Shown here piece after piece: positions 17,527 to 24,876 of a stretch of DNA of 56,941 nucleotides; positions within the stretch are counted from its first letter, which is position 1, and the number at the start of each line of letters is the position of its first letter. Location of the stretch: contig CACJRN010000009.1 of the NCBI GenBank assembly GCA_902595845.1, forward strand, positions 1 through 56,941, written 5' to 3'. The DNA comes from an uncultured Gammaproteobacteria bacterium. Lineage in GTDB: Bacteria > Pseudomonadota > Gammaproteobacteria > Steroidobacterales > UBA11654. The translations under genes were made by a program, and so were the position numbers. The notes below the pieces were generated by a model that worked only from the letters and a program-made list of their open reading frames with translations, searched no databases and had not been told where the DNA came from.

Positions 17527-19298
17527 ATTTCCCTTCAAATTGGTTCCTTTGGTATGGCTTTTTTAATGGAATCATCGCTTCTTTGATAGCGATTCAGTAT
17601 CTTTTATTCTTTCCTTCAACAAATAATTTGCTTTCTTTAAGCTATATATTATTGGCAACTTTAACTCACTTTATCTCTATACATTTTTTGCCTTTACTTT
17701 TGATGTCATTGATACATCGATTCATAGGTTTTGGAGCGATTCTTGTCATCTTATCCATCGTTTATGCATCAATCGTAAATAGTTTGCTCATCATGGATGC
17801 TAATTTCTTTGCAAGCAATCGATTTCACATGAGCCTGATGACCGCGGTACTTTTTGATAGTCAGACCTATTTATTCGCATTGTTTCAAATCATGATTATG
17901 CTCGTCTTTCATTATTTTCTTGGTAAAGAGATCGGTAAGTTTCTAGAAACCAGAAGGGAGAAAACTTATCTTGGCGTCTCAGTGGCAGTGCTTGTAATCA
18001 GTTCATGGGTTTATGTCCAAGGTGTTCATATATGGGCAGATGCAACTTATCAGTCATACATTACAACATTCACAAGATATTTGCCTTTATTCAGACCCAT
18101 TCATGCCAAACGAGATCTTGCTAGATTGGGGTTAATTGATTCAGACCAATTGAGAGAAAAGAATTTGTCTAAAGAAGTATCAGATTCTGAATTACTTTAC
18201 CCAAAGACTCCTTTGCAGTGCAGCAATGATGTTGAATCTAAAAATGTTTTAGTCATTTTGATAGATGCGTTGCGTCCGGAGATGCTTACTCATGAAATCA
18301 TGCCAAATACGTCAAAGCTTTTTAATGAAAGTTCAAATTTTGAAAATCATTATTCTGGTGGAACTTCATCAAGAATGGGCATGTTTTCACTCTTTTATGG
18401 CCTGCCATCTACTTATTGGAGAGTTTTTCATGACAATCTGAAGCCATCATTGTTGATTCAGCAATTTGATGAAAGCGGCTATGATGTTCAGGCCATCAGT
18501 TCATCGGGATTGGGAAGTCCTGCGGTACTCGATAGGACAGCTTTTGCTGGTGTCTCAAAGATTAACCTTAAGCCACTCAGCGATTCAGAAGTAATGAGTC
18601 TTCAACTCACAACCGATCTCTGGGAAGAGTCTATTAATCAAAAAAATGAATCAAAGTTCTTCACGCTTCTCCATTACGATCCTCCTATAAACGAAGTCAA
18701 TCCTGATGAGTCAATCCAGATCAAAAATACATTCACAAGGAAAGACGATGCCTCTCACAATATTGAAGTATTCAGATATATCCAGTCCATCCGTGAGGTG
18801 GATAGAGAAATTGGAAGATTAATCAAAGTTATTAATAAACAAAATTTACTCAAAGACACCATTGTCATAATGACTTCAGATCATGGTTATGAGCTGGATG
18901 ATTATCAAACCGGTTACTATGGGCACTCCAGCAATTACAGTCCAGCACAAACAAAGGTTCCCATGATGATGATTTGGCCAGGTAGAGAAGCAAAAAAATA
19001 TTCATCTCGGTCATCCCATCATGATTTTGCACCAACTTTAATGAGGGAAATATTGGACTGTTCAAATAATTACTCTGATTACAGTACAGGCAATAATTTA
19101 TTTGATGAAAAGCCTTGGAGATACTTGATTGCCGGTAGCTATGACTCATTTTCGGTTTTGACAGATCAGAAAATTATCGTTTCGTACGGAAGCTATTTTG
19201 AAGTAAGGGATCAAAATTATGATCTCTCAGAGATCGAAGGTTCTGATTATACAGATCTAGAAGATGCGATTTCAGACATGAGCCAGTATTTTAAATGA
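17502..19298 (+). CDS. YejM-like membrane protein with alkaline-phosphatase-superfamily domain
   Basis: About 598 residues if translation starts at ATT 17502; the first conventional codon, TTG 17583, would cut into the first membrane helix (NWFLWYGFFNGIIASLIAIQ). Five N-terminal transmembrane segments (DUF3413 region) precede a periplasmic sulfatase-like domain, the YejM/PbgA/LapC architecture. Unlike E. coli YejM as I recall it, which lost its metal site, this protein keeps a full set of candidates: D255 (LIDALRPEM), T288 (SGGTSSRMG), D460-H461 (TSDHGYE) and H475 (YYGHSSNY). It may be an active hydrolase or phospho/phosphono-transferase. It overlaps the YidC-like gene by ATGA. Confidence 0.8.
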   Translation: MIKKTQKLNFPSNWFLWYGFFNGIIASLIAIQYLLFFPSTNNLLSLSYILLATLTHFISIHFLPLLLMSLIHRFIGFGAILVILSIVYASIVNSLLIMDANFFASNRFHMSLMTAVLFDSQTYLFALFQIMIMLVFHYFLGKEIGKFLETRREKTYLGVSVAVLVISSWVYVQGVHIWADATYQSYITTFTRYLPLFRPIHAKRDLARLGLIDSDQLREKNLSKEVSDSELLYPKTPLQCSNDVESKNVLVILIDALRPEMLTHEIMPNTSKLFNESSNFENHYSGGTSSRMGMFSLFYGLPSTYWRVFHDNLKPSLLIQQFDESGYDVQAISSSGLGSPAVLDRTAFAGVSKINLKPLSDSEVMSLQLTTDLWEESINQKNESKFFTLLHYDPPINEVNPDESIQIKNTFTRKDDASHNIEVFRYIQSIREVDREIGRLIKVINKQNLLKDTIVIMTSDHGYELDDYQTGYYGHSSNYSPAQTKVPMMMIWPGREAKKYSSRSSHHDFAPTLMREILDCSNNYSDYSTGNNLFDEKPWRYLIAGSYDSFSVLTDQKIIVSYGSYFEVRDQNYDLSEIEGSDYTDLEDAISDMSQYFK

Positions 19299-20731
19299 TG
19301 TCTATTTTATTCAGAATCTCGCTTTTCATTTTAATATTCACTCAGCAGGCCTATTCTCTTGATCAGAATATTTCTGATCGCATCACGCTCAATCCAGAGG
19401 AGCCAACAATAAATAAATGGACAACCTGTTATCCAGACTGTTTATCAAATACTCATATTTTTTTGGAACTCAGCAATGACAAAAAACCATTCATAGAGAT
19501 TTTTGATAGTAAGGGTGATACATATGATGACTATCTAATTTCATCAGATTATGAAGGCGATGATTTTGAGGTTGTTTACACCAGTCACAATCCTTTAGGG
19601 GAGATTTCTAAAATAATTTTTAAAAGTGACAAAGAGAATCGTTTTTTGGAATTAATCATTCAGTCTAATGATGATGTAAAAATAGAAATTGATCTAAAAA
19701 ATCTCCTCAGTGAAGAGGACATCTTTGGTTTGGGAGGGATTTACAACGGCACATGGCTGGTGAGTCTTGATGAACAAGGCTCTGAGAATATATCGAGCTT
19801 AAGACAAGTCAATGCCAAGCAAGGCTCTTGGGTTGGCGCTCGAACAAGATTTTGGTCATTTCTTATTTCACCTGTAAAAAATAATTTACTAATTGATGAA
19901 ATAGATGGATCAGAATCAAGATTCCGATTGACATCTGAAGCAGCGAGTGGTCTGCATCAATTTAGATTGTATTTTGGCCCATTGAATACTGCTGAGCTGA
20001 GTGAGCTTGATCCTCAGCTAAGACAATTAATGTATTCAGCTCTTTGGGATTGGTTGAGGCAGCTATGTTTTTTAATTGAATGGATCTTTATTTCGCTTTT
20101 AAATTTAGTTGGGGATGAAGGTATAGCAATCCTCTTGCTTGCTTGCGTGCTAAAAATAATGATTTTTCCACTCAATCGAATTGCTGAAAAATGGCAGGAT
20201 GATGTCAATAGCATTCAGTCTGACCTGCAACCACAGATCGATGAAATAAAAAGCATGCTTTCAGGCGAAGAAGCCAATCATAGAATCATGCAGCTCTATC
20301 AAGACAAAAATGTAAGTCCATTTTATTCAGTAAAAAGCTTATTTGGTTTCCTTATCCAGATCCCAATATTTATTGCTGTTTTTGATGTGCTGGGAGAATC
20401 AATATATTTATTGGAGAAATCTTTCTTCTTTATTGATGATTTAAGTAAACCAGATCAATGGTTATCATTTCCAATTATAATTCCTTTTTTTGGGTCATCA
20501 TTTAATCTTCTGCCATTGTGTATGATGATCATCAGTCTGCTGAGTGCATTTCTTTATACTGATCAAAATTTAACAAGAGATCTACTTCAGAATCAAAAAA
20601 GAAAATTATATTACATGTCCATTTTGTTCTTTTTGTTGTTGTTTACTTTCCCTTCAGGAATGGTGCTTTACTGGACAACATCAAACTTACTCCAATTAAT
20701 ACAGATGCAAATAAAAAAGGCACTTCAATAA
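19295..20731 (+). CDS. Divergent YidC/Oxa1-family insertase paralogue
   Basis: 478 residues. Unlike E. coli YidC it begins with what looks like a cleavable signal peptide (to QQAYS), followed by a periplasmic beta domain of about 220 residues containing a close Cys pair (TTCYPDCLS) and then five membrane segments. The YidC core is recognisable: ILLLACVLKIMIFPLNRIAE, NVSPFYSVKSLFGFLIQIPI and FPSGMVLYWTTSNLLQLIQ. The groove arginine conserved in YidC is lysine here (K287). The usual yidC context (rpmH, rnpA, mnmE) is absent, so this is very likely a second, dedicated copy. It is the last gene before the terminator and may insert or assemble the membrane components of the phosphonate system. Confidence 0.88.
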   Translation: MMSILFRISLFILIFTQQAYSLDQNISDRITLNPEEPTINKWTTCYPDCLSNTHIFLELSNDKKPFIEIFDSKGDTYDDYLISSDYEGDDFEVVYTSHNPLGEISKIIFKSDKENRFLELIIQSNDDVKIEIDLKNLLSEEDIFGLGGIYNGTWLVSLDEQGSENISSLRQVNAKQGSWVGARTRFWSFLISPVKNNLLIDEIDGSESRFRLTSEAASGLHQFRLYFGPLNTAELSELDPQLRQLMYSALWDWLRQLCFLIEWIFISLLNLVGDEGIAILLLACVLKIMIFPLNRIAEKWQDDVNSIQSDLQPQIDEIKSMLSGEEANHRIMQLYQDKNVSPFYSVKSLFGFLIQIPIFIAVFDVLGESIYLLEKSFFFIDDLSKPDQWLSFPIIIPFFGSSFNLLPLCMMIISLLSAFLYTDQNLTRDLLQNQKRKLYYMSILFFLLLFTFPSGMVLYWTTSNLLQLIQMQIKKALQ

Positions 20732-20743
20732 AGTGCCTTTTTT
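20713..20743 (+). terminator. Rho-independent terminator of the phosphonate operon
   Basis: A perfect 13-bp stem (AAAAAAGGCACTT at 20713-20725 with AAGTGCCTTTTTT at 20731-20743) encloses a 5-base loop and ends in a T run. The stop codon of the YidC-like gene lies in the loop. It is the only classical terminator I found in the window. The A/T symmetry lets it also act on the leftward PuuD-like gene. Confidence 0.92.
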
Positions 20744-20761
20744 AGTCATACCAAACGAATC

Positions 20762-21361
20762 TTACATAAAGAATCCGTGACCAGCACCCACCATGCTCAT
20801 TAGCATTGGTATTGAAAGCATTGTATTGGTTCTAGAAGCAAGGAAGGCAGTTCTTGCCGCTTTTGCTTTTTCTTCAGCAGTTGCTTCAACGATTCCCAAG
20901 ACTTTTTTCTGATTTGGCCATATCAAGACCCAAACATTAAATAACATAATGGTTCCTAGCCATGCTCCGATTCCAATTGTGGTGGCATATGCATTGCCCG
21001 TTCTCATTCCTAACTCAAAAGCATCTCCTAGTACTCCATTGAGATGCAAATAAGCTGCACCAGTCACCCAAGTCACCAAAGCTGCCCATCTGAACCAAAG
21101 GAGCGCCCTTGGGGCTACATATTTTGTGATTGCTGCTGGACCAGGTCCTCCCTCATCAGCATTTGCCGCAGCAATGGATGGAACTTGAACAAAATTAAAA
21201 TAATAAAGAAGTCCAATCCAAGCAACGCCCGCAGCCACATGCAACCAGATAACGATTGACTGTGCACCGTTCACTGAAGCAGTTGAATTGCCTATTGCAA
21301 TGACTACAGCAATAACCAGACCAGTTACAATCGTTCCAGTGATTTTATCCAAAGGATTCAT
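20762..21361 (-). CDS. PuuD-like membrane protein without cytochrome domain
   Basis: About 199 residues with four or five membrane helices matching the membrane part of urate hydroxylase PuuD: IVIWLHVAAGVAWIGLLYYF, PRALLWFRWAALVTWVTGAA, FNVWVLIWPNQKKVLG and LASRTNTMLSIPMLMSM. Full-length PuuD is longer and ends in a cytochrome c domain, which is missing here. I therefore do not assign urate oxidation; it may be a haem-binding membrane protein. The start at 21361 is preferred over 21367 because the AGGGG lies 7 bases before it. Confidence 0.72.
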   Translation of the reverse strand: MNPLDKITGTIVTGLVIAVVIAIGNSTASVNGAQSIVIWLHVAAGVAWIGLLYYFNFVQVPSIAAANADEGGPGPAAITKYVAPRALLWFRWAALVTWVTGAAYLHLNGVLGDAFELGMRTGNAYATTIGIGAWLGTIMLFNVWVLIWPNQKKVLGIVEATAEEKAKAARTAFLASRTNTMLSIPMLMSMVGAGHGFFM

Positions 21362-21394
21362 AAACATACCCCTAATAATTTCTTAACGGATAAA

Positions 21395-21403
21395 ATTATA
21401 ACA
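21395..21403 (-). promoter_or_regulatory. Extended -10 promoter of PuuD-like gene
   Basis: Reads TGTTATAAT on the minus strand, a perfect extended -10. Transcription would begin near 21388, giving a leader of about 27 bases that contains AGGGG before the ATG at 21361. Confidence 0.55.
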
Positions 21404-21465
21404 ATTTTTATCATCGTCAAACAAATGGCTAAAAAATTATTCATTATTTTTAGGATTTTAGAATC

Positions 21466-21490
21466 TATAATATAAGCATCAGAATAGGAG
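21466..21490 (+). promoter_or_regulatory. Promoter -10 and ribosome-binding site of grxD
   Basis: TATAAT at 21466-21471 is a perfect -10 with no obvious -35. GGAG at 21487-21490 stands 6 bases before the ATG at 21497 and decides that start over the TTG at 21494. Confidence 0.5.
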
Positions 21491-21496
21491 TAATTG

Positions 21497-21814
21497 ATGA
21501 CATTAGACGAACGAATAAAAGAACAACTAAAAGAGTTTCCACTGATTCTCTATATGAAGGGAACTCCAGATTTTCCACAGTGTGGTTTCTCAGCAAAAGT
21601 TTGTGGAATCCTGAAGGCTTCAAATAAGCGATTTGCATTTGTAAATATTCTCGAAGACCATGAATTGAGAGAGGGGCTGAAAACTTTTTCAAATTGGCCA
21701 ACTTTCCCTCAACTCTATATCAATGGTGAATTGGTAGGTGGCTCAGATATCGTTGAACAATTATTTGAATCCGGTGAGCTGGGACAATTGCTTGATTCTG
21801 TTCAAGAGAATTAG
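21497..21814 (+). CDS. grxD: Monothiol glutaredoxin Grx4
   Basis: 105 residues, the normal length for Grx4. The active site is C-G-F-S (PQCGFSAK), with YMKGTPDFP before it, the cis-Pro in NWPTFPQLYI and the glutathione site GGSDIVEQL. Monothiol CGFS glutaredoxins carry glutathione-ligated [2Fe-2S] clusters and hand them on, commonly in a complex with BolA, which is encoded at 49.9 kb in this window. It is followed after 24 bases by the lipoylated E2 gene, perhaps because lipoate synthesis and pyruvate dehydrogenase depend on iron-sulfur supply (inference). Confidence 0.95.
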   Translation: MTLDERIKEQLKEFPLILYMKGTPDFPQCGFSAKVCGILKASNKRFAFVNILEDHELREGLKTFSNWPTFPQLYINGELVGGSDIVEQLFESGELGQLLDSVQEN

Positions 21815-21826
21815 ACTGATTCAATT

Positions 21827-21841
21827 GGAGATCAAAGTATT
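21827..21841 (+). promoter_or_regulatory. Shine-Dalgarno and AUU start of aceF
   Basis: GGAG (21827-21830) stands 8 bases before ATT (21839-21841). The frame is open only from 21815 (after a TAG at 21812), and contains no ATG, GTG or TTG until 21977, which is inside the lipoyl domain. ATT at 21839 gives the expected N-terminus. Confidence 0.6.
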
Positions 21842-23149
21842 TCAGTAAAAGAAAAAGTTTTAGTTCCTGATCTTGGTGATTTCAGTGATGTTGAGATCGT
21901 AGAGATACATATCCAACCAGGGGACCCTATTGGCATTGATGATCCAATCATTACATTAGAAACTGAAAAGGCAGCGATGGAAATTCCCAGTCCACTTACA
22001 GGGATATTGACTGAAATCCTTGTTCAAAATGGAGACAAAATCAATCAGGGCGATGATCTTTGTATAATCGAGATCACAGAGCCTGAAGTGCCAAATAAAG
22101 AAGAAGTGGAGAGCATAGAGCCAGATATTAAGGAGGAACCGAAAAGTACGGAGAAATTATCCCAAAGCCCACGACCTGAAAAACAACAAGGTCATACCCA
22201 AAAGAGTGATCGTCAATTCTTCAATACATCCTTCAATACTGTTCATGCAAGTCCTTCAGTAAGAAAGCTGGGGCGTGAATTAGGCGTGGATCTAAACCAA
22301 GTCAATGGCTCTGGAATGAAAGGTCGTATACTTCCAGAGGATCTTAAATCTTTTGTGAAGTCTGTGATGAGTGGGCATGCCCCAAATGTCCAATCTGCTC
22401 TTCCAGAATTACCCGAAGTAGATCACTCTGCATTTGGTGAAATTGAGAGCGTTCCTTTGAGTCGAATTAAAAAGATTTCAGGTCCTAGACTGCAAGCGAG
22501 TTGGATTAATATCCCGCATGTCACACAGCATGATGAAGCCGATATCAACCAGCTGGAACAAATAAGATTGGACTTAAAAAAATCATACGAAAAAGATGGG
22601 ATATCATTTTCAATCCTGCCTTTTATCATCATGGCAGTTTGTAAGCTATTGAGGGAATTTCCAGATTTCAATTCATCACTGGATGACAAGAATTCAGCAC
22701 TGATCCATAAAAAATATATAAATATCGGTTTTGCAGCGAATACCGATCAAGGACTTATGGTCCCTGTGATCAAAGATGCAGACCAAAAGAGCTTAAAAGA
22801 AATTTCACTTGAGCTTATCAGATTAAGTGAAGATGCCAGAAGCGGAAAGATCCAGATCAATGATCTACAAGGTGGAACATTTACCATATCAAGTCTTGGA
22901 GGCTTTGGAGGAGTTGGATTCACACCAATTATTAACCCCCCTGAAGTGGCTATTCTTGGTGTGGCCAGGGCTCAAATAAGACCGATCATGATTAAGGGAA
23001 AATTCTTACCAAGGCTCATATTGCCCTTATCATTGTCTTATGATCACCGAGTCATCGATGGTGTCGGCGGGATACAATTCACATCTGCACTAAAGGAATT
23101 GCTTGAAAATCCAGAATCTTACTTATCTGAGGAGATCAGCATTGGCTGA
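21839..23149 (+). CDS. aceF: Pyruvate dehydrogenase E2 (dihydrolipoamide acetyltransferase), AUU start
   Basis: 436 residues from ATT 21839. One lipoyl domain (residues 5-80, lipoyl Lys in LETEKAAMEIPSP), a Glu/Pro-rich linker, an E3/E1-binding domain (HASPSVRKLGRELGVDL, near 140-175) and the acetyltransferase domain ending with the catalytic YDHRVIDGVGG. The HVTQHDEADI and YINIGFAANT blocks match the gammaproteobacterial AceF type rather than 2-oxoglutarate or branched-chain E2. An ATG at 21977 lies inside the lipoyl domain and cannot be the start. E1 (aceE) is not adjacent. The downstream lpd overlaps by 8 bases. Confidence 0.92.
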   Translation: MSVKEKVLVPDLGDFSDVEIVEIHIQPGDPIGIDDPIITLETEKAAMEIPSPLTGILTEILVQNGDKINQGDDLCIIEITEPEVPNKEEVESIEPDIKEEPKSTEKLSQSPRPEKQQGHTQKSDRQFFNTSFNTVHASPSVRKLGRELGVDLNQVNGSGMKGRILPEDLKSFVKSVMSGHAPNVQSALPELPEVDHSAFGEIESVPLSRIKKISGPRLQASWINIPHVTQHDEADINQLEQIRLDLKKSYEKDGISFSILPFIIMAVCKLLREFPDFNSSLDDKNSALIHKKYINIGFAANTDQGLMVPVIKDADQKSLKEISLELIRLSEDARSGKIQINDLQGGTFTISSLGGFGGVGFTPIINPPEVAILGVARAQIRPIMIKGKFLPRLILPLSLSYDHRVIDGVGGIQFTSALKELLENPESYLSEEISIG

Positions 23150-24875
23150 GATAAGAATACCGGATCTAGGCGACTTTGATGAAGTTGAAGTCGTTGAGTT
23201 GCATGTTGCAGAGGGGGATAGAATCGAGGAGGGTGATCCAGTATTAACCCTAGAGACTGAAAAGGCTGCAATGGATGTTCCGAGTCCTTTTACCGGTGTT
23301 GTAGAGAAGATTTCCGTAGGTCCAGGTGATAGCGTCTCACAAGGAGACTTGATCTCTATTGTGTCATCCGAGTCAAAACCCAATGAAGAAGATGAATCTA
23401 ACACTGAAGAAAAAGAAACAGAACAACCGATTCAAGAGAGTGAAGATACTAGTGAATCTTCAAAATTCAAACATGATTATGACTTGATTGTAGTGGGTGC
23501 TGGACCAGGTGGTTATGCAGCAGCATTTAGAGCATCTGATTTGGGTTTGAAAGTCGGTTTGGTTGAGCGAAATTCAGATTTAGGAGGTGTTTGTCTCAAT
23601 GTTGGATGTATTCCATCAAAGGCTTTTCTGCATGCGGCAAAGATCTTGGATGATTCAAAAGAGGCAGAGGTCAGCGGCATCGTTTTTAAAGAGCCAGAAA
23701 TTAATCTATCCAAAATGAAAGAATGGAAAAATAACATCATCGGCGGATTGACCGGAGGATTATCAGGATTGGCAAAACAAAGAGGTGTTGATGTGATTCA
23801 TGGTACAGCAAAGTTTTCTTCCAAAAATGAGATAGAGGTCAACCATGAAAGCGATTCTCGAAGAATTTCATCTAATCAATTTATTATTGCTGTTGGATCA
23901 GAGCCTGCTGAGCTGAGTTTCTTGCCAGATGACCCAAGAATTATTGACTCCACTGGAGCATTGGAGCCTGATCAGGTACCTAATGATATTCTAATCATTG
24001 GGGGAGGAATAATTGGCCTTGAGATGGCCACAATATACTCGGCTCTTGGTAGTGAGGTCACAATTGTTGAATTAACCAAACAACTGATGCCAGGAACAGA
24101 CCCTGATCTTGTGAGACCGCTAGAGAGAATCCTCAATAAGAAGTGCAAAAAAATCATGAAATCGTCTCAAGTCATCTCTGCGAGTGCATCTGATGAAGGG
24201 ATTAGCGTATCCTTTAAAAATGATGACGAAGAATTCAGCGAAATTTTTCAAAATATTCTTGTTGCAGTTGGACGAAAATCTAATGGATCTCTTCTTGGTT
24301 TGAATGAGATTGGCGTGAATGTAGATGAGAGAGGAATCATTAATGTTGATAAGCAATTCAGAACCAATGTGGAATCAATATTTGCAATCGGCGATGTGAT
24401 TGGTGACCCAATGTTAGCCCATAAGGCAAGCCATGAAGGTAAGATTGCTGCTGAGGTAGCAGCAGGGCATAAGTCAACAAATGATATCAGGTGTATTCCA
24501 TCTGTTGCCTATACTGACCCAGAAGTTGCCTGGGTTGGTTTTTCAGAAGAAGAATGCAAAGCAAAAGGATTGGATTATGGAAAAGGGATATTCCCTTGGT
24601 CAGCCAGTGGTAGATCATTGACGATTGGAAGAAATGAGGGCATGACCAAACTGATATTTAATAATTCAACAAAGAAAATAGTCGGTGGAGGAATTGTTGG
24701 GCCAAATGCAGGTGATTTAATATCAGAAATTGCTTTAGCGATTGAAATGGATTGTGATGTGAGTGACATTGCACTCACTGTCCATCCTCATCCTACGTTA
24801 TCTGAAACGGTTGGGATGGCTGCAGAAGTATTTGAGGGAACAGTCACCGATTTATATGTAAAGCCTCGCAACTGA
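23142..24875 (+). CDS. lpdA: Dihydrolipoamide dehydrogenase with N-terminal lipoyl domain
   Basis: 577 residues from TTG at 23142, which follows GGAG by 7 bases and yields the canonical lipoyl start AEIRIPDLGDF. Residues 1-78 are a lipoyl domain (ETEKAAMDVPSP) closely resembling that of the preceding E2, then an acidic linker, then E3: FAD site VVGAGPGGYAAAFRA, redox disulfide GGVCLNVGCIPSK, NAD site IIGGGIIGLEMA, and the active-site HPHPTLSE. E3 reoxidises dihydrolipoamide of the pyruvate and other 2-oxoacid dehydrogenases. Lipoyl-E3 fusions are known in some beta- and gammaproteobacteria. It ends one base before the stop codon of the convergent MFS gene. Confidence 0.95.
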   Translation: MAEIRIPDLGDFDEVEVVELHVAEGDRIEEGDPVLTLETEKAAMDVPSPFTGVVEKISVGPGDSVSQGDLISIVSSESKPNEEDESNTEEKETEQPIQESEDTSESSKFKHDYDLIVVGAGPGGYAAAFRASDLGLKVGLVERNSDLGGVCLNVGCIPSKAFLHAAKILDDSKEAEVSGIVFKEPEINLSKMKEWKNNIIGGLTGGLSGLAKQRGVDVIHGTAKFSSKNEIEVNHESDSRRISSNQFIIAVGSEPAELSFLPDDPRIIDSTGALEPDQVPNDILIIGGGIIGLEMATIYSALGSEVTIVELTKQLMPGTDPDLVRPLERILNKKCKKIMKSSQVISASASDEGISVSFKNDDEEFSEIFQNILVAVGRKSNGSLLGLNEIGVNVDERGIINVDKQFRTNVESIFAIGDVIGDPMLAHKASHEGKIAAEVAAGHKSTNDIRCIPSVAYTDPEVAWVGFSEEECKAKGLDYGKGIFPWSASGRSLTIGRNEGMTKLIFNNSTKKIVGGGIVGPNAGDLISEIALAIEMDCDVSDIALTVHPHPTLSETVGMAAEVFEGTVTDLYVKPRN

Positions 24876-24876
24876 T

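Noticed and set aside
21977-23149. ATG at 21977 as start of aceF
   Set aside because: It falls in the lipoyl motif itself, directly after the lipoyl lysine region, and would destroy the domain.
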